Below, piece after piece: positions 7,154-13,393 of a DNA stretch of 29,252 nucleotides (positions are counted from its first letter, which is position 1; each line of letters begins with the position of its first letter). The notes below the pieces were generated by a model that ran no database searches, was not told the origin of the DNA, and saw only the letters and a program-made list of their open reading frames with translations. Origin of the DNA: an uncultured Bacilli bacterium (GTDB taxonomy: Bacteria > Bacillota_I > Bacilli_A > RF39 > UBA660); the NCBI GenBank assembly GCA_910577075.1, contig CAJTKV010000008.1, forward strand, positions 20,623 through 49,874, given 5' to 3'. The translations under genes were made by a program, and so were the position numbers.

Positions 7154-8917
7154 ATGTTTGGTAAAATATTAGGTTTTGAAAACAGCAACATATTTGTTGA
7201 AAATAATAAGGGAGTAGCAGATACCAATTATATTGGATATCACGTCGTTTTCCCTGAACCTGACCATAAAATAGTTGGCGAGATTATTGGAATTGGCGAA
7301 AAGCAAGTAACTATTATGCTTATTGGCGAAATAATTAATGGTAAATTCTCTAATGGTGTTTTAAAAAAGCCAAGCATGAATTCCGTAGCTCGTATTATCT
7401 TTAAAAGTGAACTTGAATCTATTTTAGGTAACCAAAACTATTTAGACCATGCCAATTTATTATTTGGAACATCACCTATATATAAAGATTATGTTATTAC
7501 ATCGAGTTTAAATAATTTCTTTGCTAACCACTTTGCCATCATCGGAAACACCGGATCAGGTAAATCCTGTGGTTTAGCAAGATTAATTCAGAATGTCTTC
7601 TTTACATCTAGTAATGAACTTCCTAAAAATGCTCATGTTTGTTTATTTGACGTTTATGGTGAGTATTATAACACTTTTGATGAAATGGATAAATTTCCTG
7701 GATTACATTTCAAAAAGTATACAACACAACAGGAATTTGGATCTTCACAACTTCTTACTATACCAGCATACTTTTTAGGTGTAGATGATTTAGCAATTCT
7801 TTTAGGAGCTACCGAACCTACCCAATTGCCAGTATTAGCCAAAGCAATTGACTTAGTAAAAATATTTAAATCACACGATCCAAAAGCCGAAGAACACAAA
7901 AACGATATCATCGCCAAATGCGTTCTCGATATTCTTTCAAGTGGTAAATCATCTACCCAATTGAGAGACCAAGTTGTATCAGTACTATCATCATATAACA
8001 CAGAAACATTAAATCTTAATTCTCTAATCCGTCAACCAGGTTATGATCGTACTTTAAGACAATGTTTAAATATTGATGATCAAGGTAAGATTAATTCAAT
8101 GAACCTTGTCATTGATTTCCTACAAAAGCATATTCGTGTCGATATTGATAAAGTCGAACTACAAGGAGATGTAACTTATACTCTAAGTGACCTATATTAT
8201 GCCTTGGAATTCGCTCTAATTAATGAAGGTGCCTTAACTAGTGAAACAGTATTTGACCGCAACAATGTTCTAAAATCAAGATTACAATCAATTATCAATT
8301 CTAGTAAAGTTAATTACTTTGCCTTTGATGATTATATTTCTAAACCTGAATTTGTAGAAAAATTCTTCACCGCTGGTGAAGGTGGAGAAACTGCCCAATT
8401 AGTTGATATCAACTTATCATTTATTGAAGATAGATTTGCAAAATGTCTAACAAAGATTTTCTCCAAACTTTTCTTCGAATATACAACCGAACTTGAAGAT
8501 CGCGGAAGCTATTCAATTCACATTATTCTTGAAGAAGCACATAGATACGTTCAAAACGACTCCGATATAAGTGTTATTGGATATAACATATTTGACCGTA
8601 TTACTAAAGAGGGTCGTAAATATGGAACCATTATCGGATTCATCACTCAAAGGCCAAATGAATTATCTAAAACTGCTCTCTCACAATGTTCGAACTTCGT
8701 CGTATTTAGATTATTCTATCCTGAAGATTTAAATATCGTCAGAGGTATTTCATCAAACGTAACTGATGAGACAATTGAAAAAATCAAAACACTTCATCCT
8801 GGTATGGGTCTTGTCTTTGGTACAGCATTTAAGGTTCCTTTACTTGTTAGTTTCCCATTACCTAACCCAATGCCAATATCTACAAGTTTAAGAATAGATG
8901 AAGTTTGGTATAATTAA
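7154..8917 (+). CDS. HerA/DUF87 family ATPase
   Basis: A 587-residue hexameric-helicase-type ATPase of the HerA/FtsK superfamily. Residues 1-85 form the small beta-barrel (HAS-barrel) that precedes the ATPase in HerA. Walker A is GNTGSGKS at 131-138, Walker B is IHIILEEAHRY at 455-465, and FITQRPNELSKTALSQCSN is the sensor/arginine region typical of HerA. In archaea HerA works with the nuclease NurA in DNA end processing; in bacteria it is also found in antiphage pairs. No nuclease, SIR2 or DUF4297 partner lies next to it here, so its role is open. ATG 7154 is preferred over GTG 7145, which lies inside the AAAGGTGAT ribosome site. Confidence 0.88.
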   Translation: MFGKILGFENSNIFVENNKGVADTNYIGYHVVFPEPDHKIVGEIIGIGEKQVTIMLIGEIINGKFSNGVLKKPSMNSVARIIFKSELESILGNQNYLDHANLLFGTSPIYKDYVITSSLNNFFANHFAIIGNTGSGKSCGLARLIQNVFFTSSNELPKNAHVCLFDVYGEYYNTFDEMDKFPGLHFKKYTTQQEFGSSQLLTIPAYFLGVDDLAILLGATEPTQLPVLAKAIDLVKIFKSHDPKAEEHKNDIIAKCVLDILSSGKSSTQLRDQVVSVLSSYNTETLNLNSLIRQPGYDRTLRQCLNIDDQGKINSMNLVIDFLQKHIRVDIDKVELQGDVTYTLSDLYYALEFALINEGALTSETVFDRNNVLKSRLQSIINSSKVNYFAFDDYISKPEFVEKFFTAGEGGETAQLVDINLSFIEDRFAKCLTKIFSKLFFEYTTELEDRGSYSIHIILEEAHRYVQNDSDISVIGYNIFDRITKEGRKYGTIIGFITQRPNELSKTALSQCSNFVVFRLFYPEDLNIVRGISSNVTDETIEKIKTLHPGMGLVFGTAFKVPLLVSFPLPNPMPISTSLRIDEVWYN

Positions 8918-8940
8918 AAGACGATTAAAATCGTCTTTTT
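8916..8940 (+). terminator. Terminator of the HerA-like gene
   Basis: AAAAGACGAT / ATCGTCTTTT, a 10-bp stem with loop TAAA followed by further T residues. The stem starts within the TAA stop. Confidence 0.85.
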
Positions 8941-8969
8941 TGTTGTAAATATTATAATATTTTAGCTTA

Positions 8970-9012
8970 TTTTGTCGAATGACTTGTCAGTATTTACTTT
9001 TTTGTTTATCAT
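8970..9012 (+). promoter_or_regulatory. Toxin mRNA promoter, unit A
   Basis: -35 TTGTCA (8984-8989), 17-base spacer, -10 TATCAT (9007-9012). Four bases upstream of the -35 is TTTTGTCGAA (8970-8979), which recurs at the same distance in unit B and may be a regulator site. The predicted start is about 9019, at a CTCGAGA that is also shared with unit B. Confidence 0.7.
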
Positions 9013-9018
9013 ACACAT

Positions 9019-9108
9019 CTCGAGAGACATGAAGATGCTTATCAGTTCTTTTACCTCAAGCGAATTATTTAGGGGGTTTTGGTTGTATTTTTTTAAGGAG
9101 CTGGTAGT
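9019..9108 (+). ncRNA. Structured 5' leader of toxin mRNA A
   Basis: This 90-base leader holds three elements shared with unit B. GAGAGACAT (9022-9030) and ATGCTTATC (9035-9043) can pair with ATGTCTCTC (9259-9267) and GATAAGCAT (9236-9244) near the 3' end of the same mRNA, giving a long-range 5'-3' helix. ATCAGTTCTTT (9041-9051) can pair with AAGGAGCTGGT (9095-9105), which contains the Shine-Dalgarno, closing it in 11 pairs (three G-U). AGGGGGTTTTGG (9071-9082) is identical in unit B at the same distance from the start. Such folding keeps full-length type I toxin mRNA untranslated. Pairings were found by eye, not by energy calculation. Confidence 0.65.
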
Positions 9109-9183
9109 ATGATTAAAATAAATATCAAAGATATTACTATCTTTATACTTACTATAATCATTTTTTATATTCTTTCGAGATAA
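9109..9183 (+). CDS. Small hydrophobic peptide, predicted type I toxin A
   Basis: A 24-residue peptide, MIKINIKDITIFILTIIIFY then ILSR: a short charged start, a single hydrophobic span and a basic end. This is the usual form of membrane-acting type I toxins (Fst, TxpA, BsrG, AapA). The ribosome site AAGGAG (9095-9100) is one of the strongest in the window, 8 bases before the ATG, but is paired in the predicted full-length mRNA. An antisense RNA runs convergently over the region just after the stop. No sequence similarity to a named toxin family was recognised; the call rests on peptide type, RNA architecture and the paralogous copy at 9498. Confidence 0.7.
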   Translation: MIKINIKDITIFILTIIIFYILSR

Positions 9184-9184
9184 T

Positions 9185-9269
9185 AAAAAAAGCATCTTAC
9201 TCAACATTCTGAATAAGATGCAATCACAAACATGTGATAAGCATTAGCTTGAAATGTAATGTCTCTCAC
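9185..9269 (-). ncRNA. Antisense RNA antitoxin A
   Basis: A predicted transcript of about 85 bases from its own minus-strand promoter (9276-9304). It ends at an intrinsic terminator made of GCATCTTA and TAAGATGC (9192-9199 / 9214-9221, with an extra TCA/TGA inner pairing), followed on the minus strand by T7 (9191-9185). It is fully complementary to the toxin mRNA 3' region, including both segments that make the 5'-3' helix, so pairing would lead to duplex formation and decay. Confidence 0.7.
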
Positions 9270-9275
9270 AATTTA

Positions 9276-9304
9276 AGTTTACCAAAGATAATATTCTATT
9301 TCAA
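9276..9304 (-). promoter_or_regulatory. Antitoxin A promoter
   Basis: On the minus strand, TTGAAA (9304-9299), 17-base spacer, TAAACT (9281-9276), the -10 carrying an extended TG (TGGTAAACT). The same boxes and spacing occur in unit B. It overlaps the stem of the toxin mRNA terminator. Confidence 0.7.
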
Positions 9305-9323
9305 GTAAGCATTATCTTTTTTT
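9284..9323 (+). terminator. Toxin mRNA A terminator
   Basis: AAAGATAAT (9284-9292) and ATTATCTTT (9311-9319) form a 9-bp stem followed by a T-rich run. The 18-base loop contains the -35 of the antisense promoter on the other strand. Confidence 0.75.
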
Positions 9324-9342
9324 ATTATTTTCTTTTGTCACT

Positions 9343-9384
9343 TTTTGTCGAAACTATTGACGACCATTTTTTATTCATTATAAT
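9343..9384 (+). promoter_or_regulatory. Toxin mRNA promoter, unit B
   Basis: -35 TTGACG (9357-9362), 16-base spacer, -10 TATAAT (9379-9384). TTTTGTCGAA (9343-9352) stands four bases upstream of the -35, exactly as in unit A. The predicted start is at CTCGAGA (9390-9396). Confidence 0.75.
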
Positions 9385-9389
9385 AATTC

Positions 9390-9497
9390 CTCGAGAAGCA
9401 AGTATTCTTGATGCAATCCACTTTCTTTGACTATACATCAGGGGGTTTTGGATATTTATTCTAAGACAAGATGTCTTACATTGAGGAAGTGATATAT
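9390..9497 (+). ncRNA. Structured 5' leader of toxin mRNA B
   Basis: GAGAAGC (9393-9399) and GTATTCTT (9402-9409) can pair with GCTTCTC (9656-9662) and AAGAATAC (9646-9653) downstream. The bases differ from unit A but the pairing is kept. CACTTTCTT (9419-9427) can pair with GAGGAAGTG (9483-9491), covering the Shine-Dalgarno in 9 pairs (two G-U). AGGGGGTTTTGG (9440-9451) is identical to unit A and lies about 50 bases from the start in both. These are compensatory differences between paralogues. Confidence 0.65.
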
Positions 9498-9584
9498 ATG
9501 AATAAATCTGAATTAATTATTATTAATTTCTTCTTATTTGTGATTATATTTGTTTTACTTTATATTATCATTAAGATAATATAG
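9498..9584 (+). CDS. Small hydrophobic peptide, predicted type I toxin B
   Basis: A 28-residue peptide starting MNKSELIIINFFLFVIIFVL and ending LYIIIKII. One hydrophobic span follows a short polar N-terminus. It is the paralogue of the 24-residue peptide at 9109 in position and RNA context, though the peptide sequences have diverged strongly. The ribosome site GAGGAAG (9483-9489) lies 8 bases before ATG and is predicted to be masked. Too short for routine gene callers. Predicted activity is membrane depolarisation or damage when the antisense RNA is lost; this is inference from class resemblance. Confidence 0.7.
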   Translation: MNKSELIIINFFLFVIIFVLLYIIIKII

Positions 9585-9586
9585 AC

Positions 9587-9664
9587 AAACAAAAGCATCT
9601 TATCAAGTAAGATGCTACCCAAACAGTGGTAAGCATATAGTCTAAAAGAATACACGCTTCTCAC
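9587..9664 (-). ncRNA. Antisense RNA antitoxin B
   Basis: A predicted RNA of about 78 bases. It starts about 7 bases after its -10 and ends at the hairpin AGCATCTTA / TAAGATGCT (9594-9602 / 9608-9616), which on the minus strand is followed by TTTTGTTTG. The terminator stem is the same as in unit A, but the 5' half, which would recognise the target, differs, so each antitoxin should act on its own mRNA. Confidence 0.65.
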
Positions 9665-9670
9665 AATTTA

Positions 9671-9699
9671 AGTTTATCAAAGATAATATTCTATTTCAA
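9671..9699 (-). promoter_or_regulatory. Antitoxin B promoter
   Basis: On the minus strand, TTGAAA (9699-9694), 17-base spacer, TAAACT (9676-9671) with extended TG (TGATAAACT). The boxes are identical to unit A. Confidence 0.7.
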
Positions 9700-9720
9700 G
9701 TGGGTATTATCTTTATTTTA
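9679..9720 (+). terminator. Toxin mRNA B terminator
   Basis: AAAGATAAT (9679-9687) and ATTATCTTT (9706-9714), then ATTTTATT. It overlaps the stop codon of the convergent lipoprotein gene at 9713. Confidence 0.65.
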
Positions 9721-10138
9721 TTATTTCATAATTTTTATCATCTTTATATTTGTTAATTATTGCCTCTCTTAAATCCTTTGCATCATCACTTTTACTTCCT
9801 CTTTGAATCATTTTTTTGGTAACTAGAGCTTGATCATCACTGGAAAATTCCAAACGTACATTATCTTTATATTTATTGACCGCCTCTTGATAGGCATCTT
9901 TTCTATTAAAGAAGGTATAATTATATAAGATAAAATTAATATTTTTAATATCATATACATAATATTCTAGACAATCTTTTCCGTTAAATTTAACAACCAC
10001 CTGATCATTATTAGTTTTTCCTATACTAGAAATTATTTTTTCATGGGCTTCTTCATCATATTCAATTATTGGCTTCTTTTTAGCACAGCCAACGATTATT
10101 AAAGGTATAATTAACAACAAAACTAAATATTTTTTCAT
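9713..10138 (-). CDS. Small lipoprotein, unknown function
   Basis: A 141-residue protein with a type II signal peptide and lipobox IIVGC (Cys at 18), so it is anchored on the outer face of the membrane. The mature part is charged and mixed alpha/beta, with no motif I recognise. ATG follows AGAGAGGAT. Its 3' end runs into toxin unit B; its promoter region is shared with the divergent membrane gene at 10202. Confidence 0.8.
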   Translation of the reverse strand: MKKYLVLLLIIPLIIVGCAKKKPIIEYDEEAHEKIISSIGKTNNDQVVVKFNGKDCLEYYVYDIKNINFILYNYTFFNRKDAYQEAVNKYKDNVRLEFSSDDQALVTKKMIQRGSKSDDAKDLREAIINKYKDDKNYEIIK

Positions 10139-10156
10139 ATATATCCTCTCTTTTTA

Positions 10157-10179
10157 ATTATAACACATTATGCTATAAT
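10157..10179. promoter_or_regulatory. Divergent extended -10 promoters
   Basis: On the minus strand TGTTATAAT (-10 at 10162-10157) serves the lipoprotein gene; on the plus strand TGCTATAAT (-10 at 10174-10179) serves the membrane gene. Both have the TG extension and poor -35 boxes. They are 11 bases apart, so polymerase binding on one likely affects the other. Confidence 0.55.
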
Positions 10180-10201
10180 TATAATATAAGGAGTTAAAAA
10201 A

Positions 10202-10663
10202 ATGAAATTACTAAAAAAATTATTTAAAGACAATAGCCCATACTTAATATTTCTTACCTTAGCTGAAGTCCTTTTAAGTATTATCTGCACGATGGCTTTT
10301 GTTTATTCCGATACTCTTTCATATGCCGATTCCCAGATATTTAATGCCCTAGGAATTGAAAAGCTACTTGAAAGTATCTATTCATCAACTTGGTGGGCTT
10401 TAATCCTTCTAATTCTTACCTTCATTGCCATATTATCCATTACTACAATTTATTTAAGGAAAATGGACTATCTATTCATAGGCACTCTTCTATGGGGTGA
10501 AATGCTTATCTTAGCAATAAACCTAAATAATAGCCTTCTAGATAATCTATCCATAATGGCCCTATTTGTACCTATCATAATAATTAATATTATAGCATTC
10601 AAAGAACAAAAAAAGAAATTAGAAAAACCTCAGAAAGGCCCCAAAAATAAAGCGTCTAAATAA
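10202..10663 (+). CDS. Four-helix membrane protein, unknown function
   Basis: A 153-residue integral membrane protein with hydrophobic spans at about 13-36, 63-85, 89-108 and 113-132 and a basic cytoplasmic tail rich in Lys and Pro. No family recognised. A strong site, TAAGGAG (10187-10193), precedes ATG. It is monocistronic, with its own promoter and a terminator that includes the stop codon. Confidence 0.75.
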   Translation: MKLLKKLFKDNSPYLIFLTLAEVLLSIICTMAFVYSDTLSYADSQIFNALGIEKLLESIYSSTWWALILLILTFIAILSITTIYLRKMDYLFIGTLLWGEMLILAINLNNSLLDNLSIMALFVPIIIINIIAFKEQKKKLEKPQKGPKNKASK

Positions 10664-10675
10664 GACGCTTTTAAT
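10649..10675 (+). terminator. Terminator of the four-helix membrane gene
   Basis: AAAGCGTCT / AGACGCTTT, a 9-bp stem with a 5-base loop that includes the TAA stop, followed by a short T/A run. Confidence 0.7.
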
Positions 10676-10683
10676 GTGCACAC

Positions 10684-10914
10684 TTAAGTTTCTATAAATT
10701 GAATTAGGATGTTTTTTAACTCTTTTATAGATAGCTTAGAATAGTCTGTGATCACAACATTTTCAACTATAATCGCTGGAGTATGCTTTATATGATATTT
10801 AACTTTATAATTATCATCTACCTCTTCAATAGAAAAATTATAATTTAAACTTTTTACAACTTCATTAATTATTTTTTTATCATTATCTTTACTACCTACG
10901 AGTCTTATATTCAT
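10684..10914 (-). CDS. Cysteine-less thioredoxin-like small protein
   Basis: A 76-residue protein whose layout matches the mini-thioredoxin/glutaredoxin fold of 'thioredoxin_3' redox proteins: MNIRLVGS strand, a long helix, the IEEVDD strand, then HTPAIIVENVV with the expected cis-Pro, and a C-terminal SIKELKNIL helix. In active relatives the segment after the first strand carries CPxC; here it is KDND and the whole protein has no Cys, so disulfide chemistry is impossible. Fold assignment is by pattern only. ATG follows AGGGAAGTGAG. It ends close to the terminator of the plus-strand membrane gene. Confidence 0.65.
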   Translation of the reverse strand: MNIRLVGSKDNDKKIINEVVKSLNYNFSIEEVDDNYKVKYHIKHTPAIIVENVVITDYSKLSIKELKNILIQFIET

Positions 10915-10936
10915 ATCTCACTTCCCTTCTCTAGTT

Positions 10937-10966
10937 ATAATACTAACATATCTTTATGAAAAACAA
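10937..10966 (-). promoter_or_regulatory. Promoter of the Trx-like gene
   Basis: On the minus strand, TTGTTT (10966-10961), 18-base spacer, TATTAT (10942-10937). Confidence 0.45.
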
Positions 10967-10969
10967 ATG

Positions 10970-10991
10970 AAAAAAAGACCTAAGTCTTTTT
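10970..10991 (-). terminator. Terminator of the FtsX-type ABC operon
   Basis: AAAAAGAC / GTCTTTTT with loop CTAA on the plus strand; read on the minus strand it ends in T7. It overlaps the stop codon of the ABC gene at 10990. Confidence 0.8.
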
Positions 10992-13392
10992 ATACATCTT
11001 TTCTTGACAATATACTTGCTGGTGTCTTTCTTATTGTAAAATATACTGGCAACAATCCCACCACTAAATGGAATAGGAAAAGCACCATAAAGCTAAATAC
11101 TCCTATAGCGGGATTAATTAAAATCTTTACAGAGAACATTGAAACATTAGATAAAGCTCTAAGTATATAATACATTCCTATAGATCCAATTCCTCCACCT
11201 ATTAAAGTAATCATCACTATTTCTCCTGCAAACATGCGATAAATATCTGATTTCTTAATTCCAATAGCTCGTAAAATTCCAACTTCCTTAATGCGAGATA
11301 AGAAAGAAGCTCTTACCATCATATAGACGAGACCTAAAGTTACAGCTAAGAAAATAGCTGACGTAAGCAATATACTTTGAACAGTAGAATTTCTTTCAAG
11401 CATATAAATCTTTTTATTTTCCTTCTCTAAATCCTTAACAGTATATTTAGAGGCCATCCTATTGATAAATTCCTCTTTATCAGTAGTTGATACCGTTAAA
11501 GAATCACTGTTGCTTAAAAATAGATTAAATAATCCCGTATCACTTAGAATATAATCATCTATGTCATCTAAATTATGAAAGCCCACAACTTTCGTTGTTT
11601 TGTCATCAATTTTAATCTCATCAAAACTATCTCCAATGTTATATTGTCCCTTCATAGATGAAGGTAACATTATATCTAATTTTTCTATTGGTAATTTTCC
11701 TGATTCAATCTTTATTTCTTCGTTATATAGATTTGGGCTTACAACTTGATTCAACTCATCGTCTCCCGCATCATAACCATTACTATATCTAATATATTTC
11801 ATTAATTCACTATTATGCGTATAGATAATAGCTGCCTTAGAATCAGTTATACCCGTTATATAATACTTTTCATCATTATCTAAGATGATATACTTTCCAA
11901 GTAAATCCTCATATTTCAACACACCTATTAATCCAAAATAAGAATGCGCCTTATTTTTTTCATAGAGCATCTTATCGACAACTATTTCATTTTTATTTTG
12001 TGGCATATGTCCAGCTATTAAATCAGAATCTTTAATGTTATTAATAGATGATACAACTATCGAATTTAATATCGTCATCTCCCCATTAACTTGATAATAG
12101 TAATCAAATGGAACTTTGACATCAATGATAGATTTTATAGGTAAGACATAATTTACATTATCATTTTTCATAATCTCTTCGTACGCCTTTATACCATTCT
12201 TTTTAACATCGACTAGAACATATGATTTATCGGTATTTAAATAATCTTCTTCATGAATATTCGTAATTCCCAACATACTACTCATTGAATACATTACTAA
12301 TGCTGCGGAAATAGCTACACATAATATATAAATCTTCTTTAATTTAGAAGAAGTTTTAATCCTACTCCAACCATACTTTAACATCGAAAACATATTATAG
12401 ACAGATGAATATTTCTTATTCTTAAATTCGCCCATTTTAAACTGATATTTTTCATAAATAGATTTATCAATCTTCTTATAGTGATCATCAACTAACTCAT
12501 GAGCTGAAGATTCATTAATAACTTCTACACCCTTGACATTTTCCGTTTCTATATAGATATTTCCATCTCTTACAACTAAATTGAGCTTAATATCCTTAAC
12601 ATCATCACTATAATAGTTAATCTCAATTCCATCTTTTTTAAATTTTTGATGGTCTTTCATATCCTTCAAATAGATTTTATTATCCATTGAATAATCTAAA
12701 TCTTTAGTATCTTCATTTTTATAATCATTGATTATTTTTCCATCTTCCAGTTCAATTATTCTATCGGCATAGAATTTTGCAAGTTCAACTTCATGAGTTA
12801 CGAGTATTACTAGTCTCTCTTTGGAAATATATTTAATAATATTCATTATTTCAATAGAATTCTTGCTATCTAAGTTACCTGTCGGTTCATCACATATGAC
12901 AATATCGGGATTTTTAGCAATTGCTCTCGCTATACCTACTCTTTGTCTTTCTCCTCCTGATAAAGTACTAGCTGGTCTCTTTCGGTATCTATATAGATCC
13001 AAAACTCCTAAGACATAATCGACTCTTTCCTTAATAGTACTCTTATCTTTAATACCACACATCTTTAAAGATATAGCAACATTATCAAAGACATTCATAT
13101 CATCAATCAACTTATAATCTTGGAATATATATCCAATACTTAAATTTCTAATTTTATCCATTTTGTGATAATTTCTCTTAGTAATCTCACTGCCATTGAT
13201 ATTAAAACTTCCCGAATTAAAATCATCAAGTCCACCAATAACATTTAAAAGGGTTGTCTTTCCACTTCCACTTGGACCCAATAAAGTAACTAATCCCTTA
13301 TCTGGCAACTCTAAAGAGGTATTATTAATGACATGTAATTGATTTTTTTTATTCTTATAAAAATATTTATTAATCTTATCTATTCTTATCAT
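10990..13392 (-). CDS. ABC exporter half: MacB-type ATPase fused to FtsX permease (second of pair)
   Basis: An 800-residue fusion. Residues 1-230 are a LolD/MacB-class ATPase: Walker A GPSGSGKTT (39-47), signature LSGGE (144-148), Walker B IVICDE (164-169), then EPTGNLDS. A charged linker is followed by one membrane helix (about 352-374), a large extracytoplasmic domain and three C-terminal helices. The last part contains the FtsX core (SRIKEVGILRAIGIKKSDIY). This is the MacB-like mechanotransmission topology, used for lipoprotein or peptide handling and peptide-antibiotic resistance. The start ATG lies one base after the stop of the upstream partner, whose last codons ATGGAGGTG supply the Shine-Dalgarno, so translation is coupled. 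The two probably form a heterodimer. Substrate unknown. Confidence 0.9.
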   Translation of the reverse strand: MIRIDKINKYFYKNKKNQLHVINNTSLELPDKGLVTLLGPSGSGKTTLLNVIGGLDDFNSGSFNINGSEITKRNYHKMDKIRNLSIGYIFQDYKLIDDMNVFDNVAISLKMCGIKDKSTIKERVDYVLGVLDLYRYRKRPASTLSGGERQRVGIARAIAKNPDIVICDEPTGNLDSKNSIEIMNIIKYISKERLVILVTHEVELAKFYADRIIELEDGKIINDYKNEDTKDLDYSMDNKIYLKDMKDHQKFKKDGIEINYYSDDVKDIKLNLVVRDGNIYIETENVKGVEVINESSAHELVDDHYKKIDKSIYEKYQFKMGEFKNKKYSSVYNMFSMLKYGWSRIKTSSKLKKIYILCVAISAALVMYSMSSMLGITNIHEEDYLNTDKSYVLVDVKKNGIKAYEEIMKNDNVNYVLPIKSIIDVKVPFDYYYQVNGEMTILNSIVVSSINNIKDSDLIAGHMPQNKNEIVVDKMLYEKNKAHSYFGLIGVLKYEDLLGKYIILDNDEKYYITGITDSKAAIIYTHNSELMKYIRYSNGYDAGDDELNQVVSPNLYNEEIKIESGKLPIEKLDIMLPSSMKGQYNIGDSFDEIKIDDKTTKVVGFHNLDDIDDYILSDTGLFNLFLSNSDSLTVSTTDKEEFINRMASKYTVKDLEKENKKIYMLERNSTVQSILLTSAIFLAVTLGLVYMMVRASFLSRIKEVGILRAIGIKKSDIYRMFAGEIVMITLIGGGIGSIGMYYILRALSNVSMFSVKILINPAIGVFSFMVLFLFHLVVGLLPVYFTIRKTPASILSRKDV

Positions 13393-13393
13393 A

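Noticed and set aside
7666..8001. A 111-codon frame opposite the HerA gene
   Set aside because: Antisense shadow with no ribosome site or promoter.
8962..9207. An 81-codon open frame on the minus strand across toxin unit A
   Set aside because: It has no good ribosome site, covers the promoter, leader and peptide of unit A, and is not kept in unit B. The RNA architecture explains the region better.
9184..9320. CRISPR-like or IS-type repeat because of similarity to 9585-9715
   Set aside because: Only two copies, with no spacer regularity, terminal repeats or transposase; the similarity follows functional RNA elements.
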